Shown in pieces: positions 20,018 to 29,269 of a stretch of 64,000 bases of DNA. Every line of letters starts with the position of its first letter. Position 1 is the first letter of the stretch. The notes beneath the pieces were generated by a model. The model was not told the DNA's origin, did no database searches, and worked only from the letters and a program-made list of their open reading frames with translations. Origin of the DNA: Rossellomorea aquimaris (GTDB taxonomy: Bacteria; Bacillota; Bacilli; Bacillales; Bacillaceae_B). The stretch is from positions 744,001 to 808,000 of the forward strand of contig NZ_JAIVAT010000003.1 in assembly GCF_020172085.1 (NCBI RefSeq), in the 5' to 3' direction. Made by a program: the position numbers and the translations under genes.

Positions 20018-20794
20018 ATGAAAAAGCTATTATCTTTCGTATTATTATTGATCCTTTCTACTACTCTAGCGGCTTGCGGCTCAGGAGAAGAGAAGGCGGC
20101 CTCAGGAGATTCAAAGAAACTGATTATGGGTACGTCGGCTGACTATAAGCCATTCGAGTATGTCGATACTGCCAATAGTGACAAAATCATTGGATACGAC
20201 ATTGATCTTGCCAATATGCTTGCTGAAGAAATGGGGTATGAAATCGAAATCAAGGATATGGAATTCAGCGGTTTGATTTCAGCCTTGAAAACCGGCCAGG
20301 TCGACTTTGTGCTATCTGCTATGACTCCAACCCCGGAACGACAAAAGAACGTTGATTTCAGTGACGTTTATTATACCGCTAAAGATATGATCATCTCGAC
20401 TAAAGAAAGCGGAATCCAGAGTGAAAAAGATCTCGACGGAAAAACAGTGGGAGTTCAATTAGGCTCCATTCAACAGGATGCTGCTGAGGAACTTTCTAAA
20501 TCGATCAAATTAAAAGTGGATACACGTGACCGAATTCCTGAGCTGATCCAGGATCTGCAAAACGGACGATTTGACGCCATCATCATTGAAAATACGGTAG
20601 CAAACGGCTATCTCGACAAAAACGATGAGCTTCAAGGAAATACAATGAATGTAAATGAAGAAGAGGCCGGTTCTGCTGTTGCCCTTCCAAAGGACAGCGA
20701 GCTTACAAGTGAATTCAATGATGCATTGAAGAAGCTTAAAGACGCGGGGGAATTGGATAAACTGGCTGAAAAATGGTTTAACGGAGAACAGTAG
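20018..20794 (+). CDS. artP: Amino-acid ABC transporter substrate-binding lipoprotein (arginine type)
   Basis: SBP_bac_3 family binding protein, 258 residues. Lipoprotein signal peptide with lipobox LAAC and acylated Cys20. Core motifs: ADYKPFEYVD near the N-terminus, GYDIDLANMLAEEMGYE, DFVLSAMTPTPERQKNVDFSDVYY. Its order before a permease and an ATPase matches artPQR (yqiXYZ) of B. subtilis, a high-affinity arginine importer; substrate is inferred from synteny only. AGGAGGAACC precedes ATG. A hairpin between artP and artQ probably raises binding-protein output over permease. Confidence 0.88.
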   Translation: MKKLLSFVLLLILSTTLAACGSGEEKAASGDSKKLIMGTSADYKPFEYVDTANSDKIIGYDIDLANMLAEEMGYEIEIKDMEFSGLISALKTGQVDFVLSAMTPTPERQKNVDFSDVYYTAKDMIISTKESGIQSEKDLDGKTVGVQLGSIQQDAAEELSKSIKLKVDTRDRIPELIQDLQNGRFDAIIIENTVANGYLDKNDELQGNTMNVNEEEAGSAVALPKDSELTSEFNDALKKLKDAGELDKLAEKWFNGEQ

Positions 20795-20801
20795 ATTAAT
20801 A

Positions 20802-20833
20802 GAAGGGCTAACCTCTCATCCGGTTAGCCCTTC
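20802..20833 (+). terminator. Attenuator hairpin between artP and artQ
   Basis: Twelve-bp perfect stem GAAGGGCTAACC (20802-20813) with 20822-20833, followed by CTTATT. Partial termination would give an excess of binding protein. Confidence 0.75.
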
Positions 20834-20871
20834 CTTATTAAAGGCACAACACATATTTGGAGGAGATTTTC

Positions 20872-21528
20872 ATGCCGCTAGATTTTGAACAATTGATCCC
20901 TTCGATCCCTTTTATTCTGGAAGGATTGAAGGTCACGCTTAAGATTGTCGCGTTATCAGGGGTGCTTGGATTTGCATTCGGTATCCTTCTTGCTCTCTGC
21001 AAAATAAGTTCTATCAAACCCTTAACACTGCTTGCCGACCTTTATACGTCCATCTTCAGGGGAACACCTCTCGTTCTTCAGCTGATGATCATTTTTTACG
21101 GTTCGCCACAGCTGTTCGGGACACAAATTGAACCATACTCAGCCGCTATTCTAGCGTTTTCACTGAATTCGGCTGCTTATATATCAGAAATCATCCGAGC
21201 CGGGATCAATGCAGTGGATAAAGGGCAAAAGGAAGCTGCAATGGCTCTTGGAGTCCCTTATCGTTTAATGATGAAAGATGTGATCTTGCCACAGGCAATC
21301 AAGAATATCCTGCCTGCGTTGATGAACGAATTCATCACTCTTACCAAGGAATCCGCCATCGTCACCGTCATCGGTGCAGCGGATGTGATGAGACGTTCTT
21401 ATATGGTTGGAAGTGATTTATATTCTTTCTTTGAACCGTTATTATTTGCTGGGCTGATCTACTATGTGCTTGTCATGATATTGACTCTACTTGGGAAAGT
21501 GCTGGAAGGGAGACTTCGTAATGATTAA
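20872..21528 (+). CDS. artQ: Amino-acid ABC transporter permease
   Basis: HisM/ArtQ-type permease, 218 residues, with several hydrophobic helices and the ABC-coupling EAA loop ([24 protein letters not shown]). Start is ATG 20872 because GGAGGAGA at 20859 spaces correctly to it; the in-frame TTG 20857 overlaps that site. Only one permease gene is present, so it should act as a homodimer. It overlaps artR by 8 bp. Confidence 0.92.
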   Translation: MPLDFEQLIPSIPFILEGLKVTLKIVALSGVLGFAFGILLALCKISSIKPLTLLADLYTSIFRGTPLVLQLMIIFYGSPQLFGTQIEPYSAAILAFSLNSAAYISEIIRAGINAVDKGQKEAAMALGVPYRLMMKDVILPQAIKNILPALMNEFITLTKESAIVTVIGAADVMRRSYMVGSDLYSFFEPLLFAGLIYYVLVMILTLLGKVLEGRLRND

Positions 21529-22237
21529 TGGAGAAAACATTACTAAATCGTTTGGAAAACTGAAAGTACTTAAAGGGATTGACTTCTCGGTTGAAAAAGG
21601 GGAAGTCGTTGCGTTGATCGGTCCCTCCGGTTCCGGGAAATCCACCTTATTGCGATGTCTGAATCATTTAGAAGAGCCTACTTCAGGATCGATATACTTT
21701 GAAGAAGCCCTCGTAAAGGGAAAAAACATTAACAAAGTCAGACAGGACGTAGGGATGGTATTTCAGCATTTTCACCTCTTTCCACATATGACCGTTTTGG
21801 AAAATGTCATATACGCTCCAGTGAAAGTGAAAGGCTTGAACAAAGCAGAGGCGAAGAAACTGGGGACGGACCTCTTGATAAAAGTTGGTTTGAAAGAAAA
21901 AAGTGAAGAATATCCGAACCGTTTATCGGGTGGGCAGAAACAGCGTGTGGCAATTGCAAGGGCACTTGCCATGGAGCCAAAGGTCATGTTATTTGACGAA
22001 CCGACGTCTGCCCTTGATCCTGAAATGGTGAAAGAAGTTCTCGACGTCATGAAATCTCTTGCTCAAACAGGCATGACGATGATCATCGTCACCCATGAAA
22101 TGGGATTTGCAAGGGAAGTAGCGGATAGGATCCTCTTCATGGATGATGGGAAGATTGTTGAAGAGGGACAGCCTAAAGCATTTTTCTCTAGTCCTCAAAG
22201 TGACAGGGGAAAAGAGTTTCTCGAGAAGATATTGTAG
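21521..22237 (+). CDS. artR: Amino-acid ABC transporter ATP-binding protein
   Basis: ATPase of the polar amino-acid importer, 239 residues from ATG 21521 (GGAAGGGA 9 bp before). Walker [10 protein letters not shown] (34-42), Q-loop [13 protein letters not shown], signature LSGGQKQR, Walker [14 protein letters not shown] and switch His in IIVTHEMGF. The alternative TTG 21491 would add ten residues with no family support. Confidence 0.94.
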   Translation: MINGENITKSFGKLKVLKGIDFSVEKGEVVALIGPSGSGKSTLLRCLNHLEEPTSGSIYFEEALVKGKNINKVRQDVGMVFQHFHLFPHMTVLENVIYAPVKVKGLNKAEAKKLGTDLLIKVGLKEKSEEYPNRLSGGQKQRVAIARALAMEPKVMLFDEPTSALDPEMVKEVLDVMKSLAQTGMTMIIVTHEMGFAREVADRILFMDDGKIVEEGQPKAFFSSPQSDRGKEFLEKIL

Positions 22238-22242
22238 TCTAA

Positions 22243-22278
22243 AAGGATTAACGGCACGGGCCGTTAATCCTTCTTTTT
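22243..22278 (+). terminator. Terminator of artPQR
   Basis: Stem AAGGATTAACGG (22243-22254) with 22261-22272, followed by a T-rich tail. Confidence 0.9.
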
Positions 22279-22342
22279 ATGTTCAACACAGTTTGTGGTA
22301 TTCTAAAGAAGCTAAAAAATGAAGTAGTAAGGAGAAAGATGA

Positions 22343-23320
22343 ATGTTTCGAATCGGATATCGGACACTAAAGACCGGAATCGGTACCGCGGCTGCCATCA
22401 GCCTCGCACAGTGGTTCCATCTGGATAACTTCGTATCGGCCGGGATATTGACGATCCTGTGCATTCAAAATACTAAGAAGAAATCGGTTAACGCATCATG
22501 GAGCCGCTTCCTGGCATGCGTTATTGCGATGATCTTTTCTGCCGGATTTTTTGAGTTCATCGCCTATCACCCTGCGGTCATCGGTTTGCTGCTCCTCGTG
22601 TTCATTCCCATTACCGTCCAACTGAACATAAAAGAGGGGATTGTCACAAGTTCCGTCATCATCCTTCATGTTTACTCAGCGGGACATGTCACTCTTGGGC
22701 TGTTTGAAAATGAATTGGGAATCATCGTGATCGGGATCGGAATTGCCCTCCTGATGAACTTGTATATGCCAAGTGTCGACAAACAGATGATCGACTATCA
22801 GGAGAAAATCGAAGCCAACTTTTATAAGATCTTCTGCGAAATGATCAATTACTTAAAGACAAATGACAGCAATTGGGACGGCAAGGAAATCACGGATACG
22901 GAGCAATTGCTCAAAGAGGCGAAGACGATTGCCTTCAAAGATGTAGAAAACCATTTTTTAAGAGACGAGAACTTATACTATTTATATTTTAAAATGAGGG
23001 AGAAGCAATTTGAAATCCTTCAGCGTATCCTGCCGATTGCCACATCCATATCGCTAACGGTTGAGCAGGGACATCGTATAGCAGAATTCCTGGAAGAACT
23101 GAGCGATCATATTCATCCTGGAAACACGGCGCTCTTTTACTTAAAAAAACTGTATGATATGAAAGTGGAGTTCGAGCAGATGGAGTTACCCAAAACGAGG
23201 GAAGAATTCGAAACCCGTGCCGCCCTTTATCAGTTTGTTCAGGAGATGGAGCAATACCTCCTCCTGAAGAGTTCGTTTAAAGGAATAAAAAAGCATGAAA
23301 GTGAAGCAAACTACACCTAA
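22343..23320 (+). CDS. yqjA: YqjA, aromatic-acid-exporter-like (DUF939) membrane protein
   Basis: 325 residues. The first 145 hold several hydrophobic helices (FRIGYRTLKTGIGTAAAISL, then VIGLLLLVFIPITVQL, LGIIVIGIGIALLMNLY), followed by a long cytoplasmic helical domain (residues about 150-325). This is the DUF939/ArAE arrangement related to FUSC-type effluxers; substrate is unknown. AAGGAG 8 bp before ATG 22343. In B. subtilis yqjA also follows artR. Confidence 0.85.
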   Translation: MFRIGYRTLKTGIGTAAAISLAQWFHLDNFVSAGILTILCIQNTKKKSVNASWSRFLACVIAMIFSAGFFEFIAYHPAVIGLLLLVFIPITVQLNIKEGIVTSSVIILHVYSAGHVTLGLFENELGIIVIGIGIALLMNLYMPSVDKQMIDYQEKIEANFYKIFCEMINYLKTNDSNWDGKEITDTEQLLKEAKTIAFKDVENHFLRDENLYYLYFKMREKQFEILQRILPIATSISLTVEQGHRIAEFLEELSDHIHPGNTALFYLKKLYDMKVEFEQMELPKTREEFETRAALYQFVQEMEQYLLLKSSFKGIKKHESEANYT

Positions 23321-23341
23321 AAACATGAAAAAGGTGATAAG

Positions 23342-23845
23342 ATGCGTTTACTTCTTGCCATCCTATTGTTTGCCTCTCCCATCTGGCCTCTCGGAAGGAA
23401 CCCGATTCCTGGAGATCCATTTATGATTGTGAACAAGGAAAATAATCAATTAGCATTCATAGCCGAAGGCACCATCCATGGACCTTTCCCTATCGCAACG
23501 GGGAAAACTACAGAGCTGACTCCAGAAGGCTTATTCAATGTGACGGTCAAAGCCAAAAATCCTTATTACCGCAAAAAAAACATTCCAGGCGGAGATCCAA
23601 GAAACCCGCTTGGGACACGCTGGATCGGTTTCGATGCCAAAGGAACGGACGGCAGGATTTACGGGATTCACGGGACAAATCAGCCTTCAAGTATAGGTAG
23701 ATATATTTCGAACGGATGCATCCGGATGCACAACAAACAGGTTGAAGCTCTTTTCGATAAAGTCCCCATCGGTACCAAAGTACTCGTCGTGAAAACAAAG
23801 AAAAGCTTTCAACAGCTGGGAAAAGAATATGGGGCAATAAAATAA
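23342..23845 (+). CDS. L,D-transpeptidase (YkuD family)
   Basis: 167 residues with an N-terminal hydrophobic secretion segment (LLLAILLFASPIWP). The catalytic motif HGTNQPSSIG followed by SNGCIRM places the nucleophile at Cys126 and His at 110. Enzymes of this family crosslink peptidoglycan stem peptides, in Bacillus often in the spore or stationary-phase wall. No LysM domain, unlike YkuD itself. Starts 21 bp after yqjA, probably co-transcribed. Confidence 0.9.
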   Translation: MRLLLAILLFASPIWPLGRNPIPGDPFMIVNKENNQLAFIAEGTIHGPFPIATGKTTELTPEGLFNVTVKAKNPYYRKKNIPGGDPRNPLGTRWIGFDAKGTDGRIYGIHGTNQPSSIGRYISNGCIRMHNKQVEALFDKVPIGTKVLVVKTKKSFQQLGKEYGAIK

Positions 23846-23847
23846 AG

Positions 23848-23898
23848 AAGGATCTGCTTTTCGACTAGTCGAAAAGCAGATCCTTTTAATTTTTATAA
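23848..23898 (+). terminator. Bidirectional terminator
   Basis: Seventeen-bp perfect stem AAGGATCTGCTTTTCGA (23848-23864) with 23869-23885, T-rich on the right and A-rich on the left, so it can stop both the L,D-transpeptidase transcript and the converging short gene. Confidence 0.85.
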
Positions 23899-23988
23899 TA
23901 AAAACGTCAGTCCTGCCATGATCGTGGATGCAATCATCGCAAACAGCATGACAAATACAATGATCTTTTGAACTTTTTTATTACCCAT
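23893..23988 (-). CDS. Prli42-like stressosome-associated membrane miniprotein
   Basis: 31-codon gene read directly: start CAT at 23986-23988, stop TTA at 23893-23895. The peptide begins MGNKKVQKIIVFVMLFAMIA and ends in a hydrophobic stretch plus FLL, i.e. a short basic N-terminus with three lysines and one membrane helix. This is the pattern of Prli42, which tethers the stressosome to the membrane in Listeria and has homologues across Bacillaceae. TGGAGCG lies about 7 bp upstream of the ATG on the minus strand. Identification is by pattern memory, not by alignment. Confidence 0.75.
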   Translation of the reverse strand: MGNKKVQKIIVFVMLFAMIASTIMAGLTFLL

Positions 23989-24077
23989 CGTATCGCTCCA
24001 TTCTCCCAATTAAGCATGAGATAATTTTCAACTCTATTTTATCGTGAATGGTGATAGAAGACAACCACCGGAATAAA

Positions 24078-24091
24078 AGAAAACGCTTTAA
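24078..24091 (+). promoter_or_regulatory. Weak cre-like site before mce
   Basis: AGAAAACGCTTTAA matches 12 of 14 positions of TGWAANCGNTNWCA. It lies about 85 bp before the mce start. Weak alone; noted because mutA has a perfect site. Confidence 0.3.
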
Positions 24092-24175
24092 TAATTCGGC
24101 GAAATAGGAGGAAATCCGACACCGTGTATGGAATACTATAGGGTGGAGCATGCAAACAACAGGGGGATGATAGGG

Positions 24176-24589
24176 ATGAAAATGGTAGATCATATCGGAA
24201 TAGCAGTATCATCAATAGACAATGTTCTCGCATTTTACGAAGGTACTCTCGGTCTTACATTACTTAAGATTGAAGAAGTGGGAAATCAAGGTGTGAAGGT
24301 AGCATTCCTGGATAGCGGGAACCTTAAGCTGGAGTTACTGGAGCCACTACATAAAGAAAGCCCGATTGCATCATTCATTGAAAAAAGGGGAGAAGGAATT
24401 CACCATATAGCCTTTGGGGTTGAAGGAATCGAGGAACGAATCGAGGAACTACGAACCAAAGGCGTACGAATGATCAATGATACTCCGAAGCCGGGTGCAG
24501 GCGGGGCTTCCGTCGCATTTCTGCATCCGAAATCGGCACACGGCGTGCTATATGAACTTTGTGATAAAACCAACATCAAGGGGGAGTAA
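24176..24589 (+). CDS. mce: Methylmalonyl-CoA epimerase
   Basis: Vicinal-oxygen-chelate metalloenzyme converting (S)- to (R)-methylmalonyl-CoA, the form used by MutAB. 138 residues from ATG 24176; AGGGGG at 24161 fixes this start and the in-frame ATG 24128 is too early. Metal ligands are suggested by DHIGIAV, GIHHIAFGV and the C-terminal LYELCD glutamate. It precedes yqjD by 5 bp, giving an epimerase-carboxyltransferase pair. Confidence 0.93.
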   Translation: MKMVDHIGIAVSSIDNVLAFYEGTLGLTLLKIEEVGNQGVKVAFLDSGNLKLELLEPLHKESPIASFIEKRGEGIHHIAFGVEGIEERIEELRTKGVRMINDTPKPGAGGASVAFLHPKSAHGVLYELCDKTNIKGE

Positions 24590-24594
24590 CCATA

Positions 24595-26142
24595 ATGGAT
24601 ATCTATGAAAAAATAAATGAATTATACGATCGCAGAAGAGAAGTGGAGCTTGGCGGCGGTGATAAAAAAATAGATAAACAGCACGAGAAAGGAAAGTTGA
24701 CAGCAAGGGAACGAATCGATCTGTTAGTCGATCCGGGAAGCTTTGTGGAATTGAACCCATTCATCGAGCACAGATGCTCAGACTTTGGGTTGGATGGAAT
24801 GCAAGGTCCAGGGGACGGGGTCGTGACTGGATACGGGAAAGTAAACGGTAAGCCGATTTACTTATTCTCACAGGATTTCACTGTATTTGGAGGGGCATTG
24901 GGAGAGATGCACGCAAAGAAGATTTCCCATGTGATGGACCTGGCTGTTAAAAACGGTGCTCCGTTCATCGGATTGAATGACTCAGGCGGAGCAAGGATCC
25001 AAGAAGGAGTCGTCTCCCTGGATGGCTACGGTCATATCTTCTACCGGAATGCCATCTACTCTGGGGTGATTCCGCAAATATCCGTCATTATGGGGCCATG
25101 TGCCGGTGGAGCGGTCTATTCACCTGCCATCACGGATTTCGTCTTCATGGTGGATGATACCAGTCAAATGTTTATCACGGGACCAAAAGTGATCGAAACC
25201 GTGACAGGTGAAAAGATCAGTTCAGAAGACCTTGGCGGAGCAAAGGTTCATAACTCCATAAGCGGCAATGCCCATTTCAGGGGAAAGACCGAGGAAGAAG
25301 TGTTACAAGAGGTTCGAAGACTGTTAGCTTATTTACCTCAAAATAATGAGGAAAAAGCTCCGCGTCTGGAAGTGAATGAAGAAGATGATTACCGTGCCAA
25401 CTTAACGGATCTTATTCCATTCGATGCCATCCGTCCGTACGACGTCCGAACGGTCATCAACGAAATCGTCGATGAAGGCAGCTTCATGGAAGTACAGAAG
25501 GAATTTGCGAAAAACATTGTGGTTGGTTTGGCCCGCATCAAAGGCGAGGTTGTCGGCCTTGTATGCAACCAGCCGAAATTCATGGCAGGGGGACTTGACA
25601 TCGATTCTTCTGACAAAGCGGCCCGCTTCATCCGGTTCTGTGATTCCTTTAATATTCCTTTGATTACATTCGAGGATGTAACAGGATTCTTCCCAGGTAT
25701 CAAGCAGGAGCATGGAGGAATTATTCGCCATGGTGCGAAAATTCTTTATGCCTATTCAGAAGCGACGGTTCCGAAAATGACCGTGATCCTACGAAAAGCT
25801 TATGGAGGGGCGTATGTAGCCCTCAATAGTAAATCGATCGGGGCAGATTTAGTATTTGCATGGCCGAATGCCGAAATCGCCGTCATGGGACCTCAAGGTG
25901 CGGCAAATATTATTTTTGCCAGGGAAATCGCAGGCAGTGAGAATCCGGAAGAGCTTCGTGAACAAAAGATCGAGGAATACCGTGAGAAATTTGCGAATCC
26001 TTATGTGGCGGCATCACGTGGTATGGTCGATGATGTCATCGACCCACGTGAAACCCGCATCAAGCTGATACAGGGGCTGGAAATGATGCGAAACAAGAGG
26101 GAAGAGCGTCCGAAGAAAAAGCACGGCAATATTCCATTGTAA
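24595..26142 (+). CDS. yqjD: Acyl-CoA carboxylase carboxyltransferase subunit (propionyl-CoA type, YqjD)
   Basis: 515 residues. Both crotonase-fold carboxyltransferase halves are present: N-terminal TARERIDLLVDPGSF, GLNDSGGARIQEGV and GPCAGGAVYSPA, C-terminal FMAGGLDIDSSDKAARFIRF and RKAYGGAYVALNSK. It would move a carboxyl group between biotin and propionyl-CoA. Pairing with mce supports propionyl- rather than acetyl- or methylcrotonyl-CoA. No biotin carboxylase or biotin carrier gene lies in the window, so those must be elsewhere, or the protein works in a decarboxylase complex. Confidence 0.9.
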   Translation: MDIYEKINELYDRRREVELGGGDKKIDKQHEKGKLTARERIDLLVDPGSFVELNPFIEHRCSDFGLDGMQGPGDGVVTGYGKVNGKPIYLFSQDFTVFGGALGEMHAKKISHVMDLAVKNGAPFIGLNDSGGARIQEGVVSLDGYGHIFYRNAIYSGVIPQISVIMGPCAGGAVYSPAITDFVFMVDDTSQMFITGPKVIETVTGEKISSEDLGGAKVHNSISGNAHFRGKTEEEVLQEVRRLLAYLPQNNEEKAPRLEVNEEDDYRANLTDLIPFDAIRPYDVRTVINEIVDEGSFMEVQKEFAKNIVVGLARIKGEVVGLVCNQPKFMAGGLDIDSSDKAARFIRFCDSFNIPLITFEDVTGFFPGIKQEHGGIIRHGAKILYAYSEATVPKMTVILRKAYGGAYVALNSKSIGADLVFAWPNAEIAVMGPQGAANIIFAREIAGSENPEELREQKIEEYREKFANPYVAASRGMVDDVIDPRETRIKLIQGLEMMRNKREERPKKKHGNIPL

Positions 26143-26218
26143 AAGTGATTCCATTTGTTGTCCTTGACTATTCACGCTATACTATAGGAGTGAATACATA
26201 TTTGTGGAGGTCTACTAA

Positions 26219-27343
26219 ATGATAAATCATGAACGTTTATTAAATGAATTCCTGGAATTGGTTCAAATTGATTCCGAAACGAAAGAAGAAGCGGAAATTG
26301 CGAAAGTCTTAACCAAGAAGTTCTCTGATCTTGGGGTAGAAGTGTTCGAAGATGATACGATGGGTGAAACAGGACATGGTGCCGGAAACCTGATCTGTAC
26401 ATTAAAGGGGAATAAAGAAGGAGTCGATACGATTTACTTCACTTCCCATATGGATACGGTGGTTCCTGCAAAAGGGGTGAAGCCGACCCTTAAAGAGGAT
26501 GGCTACATCTACTCTGACGGTACGACTATTCTTGGAGCAGATGATAAAGCAGGTCTTGCGACGATGCTTGAATCTGTACGTGTATTGAAAGAAAACAATA
26601 TTGCTCACGGTGATATCCAGTTCATCATTACCGTAGGGGAAGAATCTGGCCTTGTTGGAGCAAAAGCCCTTGATTCATCGCTCGTAAAAGCGAAATACGG
26701 TTTCGCACTTGATAGTGATGGGAAAGTAGGGAACATCATCGTAGCAGCGCCTACTCAGGCTAAAGTAAAAGCGACGATCTACGGGAAAACAGCCCATGCA
26801 GGTGTTGCTCCTGAAAAAGGGGTTTCGGCGATCACGATTGCAGCCAAAGCCATCTCCAAAATGCCTTTAGGACGGATCGATGAAGAAACGACTGCGAATA
26901 TCGGTCGCTTTGAAGGCGGAAAAGCAACGAATATCGTATGCGAGCAAGCGGATATCTTAGCGGAAGCACGTTCACTTGTCCCTGAGAAAATGGAAGCACA
27001 AGTAGAGAAAATGAAAGCGGCCTTCACATCCGTAGCCGAAGAAATGGGCGGCAAAGCGGAAGTGGAAGTGCAGGTCATGTACCCTGGATTCAAGTTCAAA
27101 GACGGTGACGAAGTAGTGGAAGTGGCGAAGCGTGCCGCAAAGAAAATCGGTCGTCCAAGCGACCTTCTTACTAGCGGAGGAGGAAGCGACGCAAATGTCA
27201 TCGCAGGATTCGGAGTGCCGACTGTCAATCTTGCAGTAGGCTACGAAGAAATCCACACGAAGAGTGAAAGAATGCCTGTAGAAGAACTAAACAAACTCTC
27301 TGAAATGGTAGTAGCCATCATTCAGGAAGTCGCTGGGGAATAG
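26219..27343 (+). CDS. yqjE: M20 family metallopeptidase, tripeptidase T-like (YqjE)
   Basis: 374 residues. Zinc-ligand motifs of the M20 family: SHMDTVVP, GADDKAGLA, the general-base VGEESGLVGA and LDSDG, with the dimerisation insert in between and HTKSERMP near the end supplying the last His. Probably cytosolic, cleaving short peptides. GGAGG 8 bp before ATG 26219. A sigma-A-like TATACT (26178-26183) lies upstream. Synteny with yqjE of B. subtilis supports the name. Confidence 0.88.
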   Translation: MINHERLLNEFLELVQIDSETKEEAEIAKVLTKKFSDLGVEVFEDDTMGETGHGAGNLICTLKGNKEGVDTIYFTSHMDTVVPAKGVKPTLKEDGYIYSDGTTILGADDKAGLATMLESVRVLKENNIAHGDIQFIITVGEESGLVGAKALDSSLVKAKYGFALDSDGKVGNIIVAAPTQAKVKATIYGKTAHAGVAPEKGVSAITIAAKAISKMPLGRIDEETTANIGRFEGGKATNIVCEQADILAEARSLVPEKMEAQVEKMKAAFTSVAEEMGGKAEVEVQVMYPGFKFKDGDEVVEVAKRAAKKIGRPSDLLTSGGGSDANVIAGFGVPTVNLAVGYEEIHTKSERMPVEELNKLSEMVVAIIQEVAGE

Positions 27344-27391
27344 AAAAGCGGAGGGGCTTTGCCCAGATGCGATAGCCCCTAAAATACATTC

Positions 27392-27440
27392 AAATGTCCA
27401 CGAACAATAGGGTATCCCTTCGTTCGTGGACATTTTCTTC
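27392..27440 (+). terminator. Terminator after yqjE
   Basis: Fourteen-bp stem AAATGTCCACGAAC (27392-27405) with 27422-27435, followed by TTCTTC. Confidence 0.85.
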
Positions 27441-27522
27441 TTTCAAACCAGCACCTATCCTTTCTAAATTATGGTACATTAGTAGTATACATATCTAGAG
27501 TTTGAGAGGGGACGTTAGTAAG

Positions 27523-27993
27523 ATGCCGAAAGTCGTCGTATTTCATGCCGGAAAAGAAGAATATGCTCTACCTATTGAAAATGTAGTATCAATCGAAAAA
27601 GTAGAAGAAGTGAGGAGTATCCCTCATTTGCCTTCATTTGTACGCGGAATCACCAAGGTGAGAGGAGAGCTGATTCCAGTACTGGATTTATCGGATATCC
27701 TGTATCATACTTCTTCAGAATCTTTAAAAGGATTGTTTCTTCTTGTCATCGACACAGAAACGATGCAGGTTGGCCTGGTCGTGAAGGAAGCAAAAGAAAT
27801 CATTGAAGTACCTGTTGACTCGTTCACGGATGTAGGTCTGCTTGCCTATTCTAAAACCAACTATTTTTCAGGAGTCATCAACCTTGAGGATTCGATGTTC
27901 ACCCAAATTGATCCCAATGTTTTAGTTAAGAGCCTCGATGGTATGAAAGAAGTAAAGGACTACGTAAACGAGCAAAAAACTCATCAAAATTAA
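27523..27993 (+). CDS. CheW-like chemotaxis scaffold protein (orphan)
   Basis: 156 residues, one CheW domain: EYALPIENVVSIEKVE, then SIPHLPSFVRGITKVRGELIPVLDL-type core with the RG dipeptides typical of CheW, and a second subdomain with VGLVVKEAKEII and FSGVINLEDS. No receiver domain, so it is not CheV. CheW couples chemoreceptors to the CheA kinase. No che genes surround it, and it is not part of this block in B. subtilis. Start ATG 27523 follows GAGGGG; the TTG at 27502 is in frame but upstream of that site. Confidence 0.88.
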   Translation: MPKVVVFHAGKEEYALPIENVVSIEKVEEVRSIPHLPSFVRGITKVRGELIPVLDLSDILYHTSSESLKGLFLLVIDTETMQVGLVVKEAKEIIEVPVDSFTDVGLLAYSKTNYFSGVINLEDSMFTQIDPNVLVKSLDGMKEVKDYVNEQKTHQN

Positions 27994-28014
27994 ACAAAGA
28001 AAGCCGCGATTGCA

Positions 28015-29268
28015 ATGAACTCTCATTATCCAAAAAACGGACGAGTGATCCTTCATGTTGATATGAATAGTTTCTATGCCTCGGTCGAGATGGCCTTTGA
28101 TCCAACATTGAAGGGAAAGCCTTTGGCCATAGCAGGAAATCCCGAAGAAAGGCGGGGCATCATCGTGACATGCAGTTATGAAGCGAGAAGCTTTGGCGTG
28201 AAAACGACGATGCCTCTTTGGGAAGCCAAAAAATTATGCCCGAATTTGATCATCATGACGCCTAACTTCGACCGCTATCGTGCAGCCTCCAAAGGAATAT
28301 TTGATATTCTCAGACAGTACTCAGAATTAGTGGAGCCTGTTTCTATAGATGAAGGGTATGTCGATATCACGGACTCATTTGATAAGGGAACTCCTCTACA
28401 AATTGCCTCGGATATCCAATCCCAGATTCAAGGACAACTGGATTTACCCTGCAGCATCGGGGTGGCTCCTAATAAATTTTTGGCTAAAACCGCATCTGAT
28501 ATGAAAAAACCGATGGGAATCACCGTACTACGAAAACGTGATATCCCTGAGAAGATTTGGCCTCTTCCCGTCATTGAAATGCATGGGATCGGCCAAAAAA
28601 CCGCCGAGAAGCTGAATTCTATCGGCATTCACACATGCAGTGATTTGGCTCATGCCAATGATATTCAGCTTAAGTCCCTACTTGGGATCAATGGAGTTCG
28701 TCTTAAGGAACGTGCCAATGGGATCGATCGAAGAAATGTGGATCCGGAGTCCATTTATGATTACAAGAGCGTCGGAAATTCGACTACGTTACCCAAGGAC
28801 ACAACAAATCAACATGAGCTTTTAATTGTTGTAGAGAAACTATGTGCAAAGGTGTCCTCCCGTCTTCAACAAAAAGACGTTCTAGGAACGACGATTCAAC
28901 TGATGATTCGTGATAAATTCAGGAAAACCATCACACGAAGCAAAAAAGTAGAAAATCCGATTTACAAAAAGGAAGATCTATACCACCATGCAAAAGACCT
29001 TTTCTTAAAGCATTGGGATGGCGATCCTGTAAGGCTATTAGGGGTCACTGCCCAGGATGTGGTGGAAAAAAGTGAAGCCACGGAGCAGCTGGACATCTTT
29101 TCTTTTGAGAAAGTGGCTGAAAAGGAACCGCTATACAACGTATTGACCAAGCTTCAGGACAAATTTGGGAAAGACTCCATCTCCCAGGGTGTAAAGGGGA
29201 AAAACAAGAAGAGGTCCTTTGACTCAAAACAGGACACAAGCTTCAATAAAGATTTTTTGAGGGAATGA
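28015..29268 (+). CDS. dinB: DNA polymerase IV (Y family, PolYA/YqjH)
   Basis: Translesion polymerase, 417 residues. Palm motifs ILHVDMNSFYASVE with the first catalytic Asp, and VSIDEGYVD with the second Asp/Glu; thumb helix-hairpin-helix WPLPVIEMHGIGQKTAEKL; little finger domain and a C-terminal clamp-binding segment (EQLDIFSF). The ribosome site is weak. No LexA box is visible upstream, in contrast to the second Y-family polymerase at 53669, so expression may be constitutive. Synteny with polYA-gndA of B. subtilis is kept. Confidence 0.95.
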   Translation: MNSHYPKNGRVILHVDMNSFYASVEMAFDPTLKGKPLAIAGNPEERRGIIVTCSYEARSFGVKTTMPLWEAKKLCPNLIIMTPNFDRYRAASKGIFDILRQYSELVEPVSIDEGYVDITDSFDKGTPLQIASDIQSQIQGQLDLPCSIGVAPNKFLAKTASDMKKPMGITVLRKRDIPEKIWPLPVIEMHGIGQKTAEKLNSIGIHTCSDLAHANDIQLKSLLGINGVRLKERANGIDRRNVDPESIYDYKSVGNSTTLPKDTTNQHELLIVVEKLCAKVSSRLQQKDVLGTTIQLMIRDKFRKTITRSKKVENPIYKKEDLYHHAKDLFLKHWDGDPVRLLGVTAQDVVEKSEATEQLDIFSFEKVAEKEPLYNVLTKLQDKFGKDSISQGVKGKNKKRSFDSKQDTSFNKDFLRE

Positions 29269-29269
29269 C

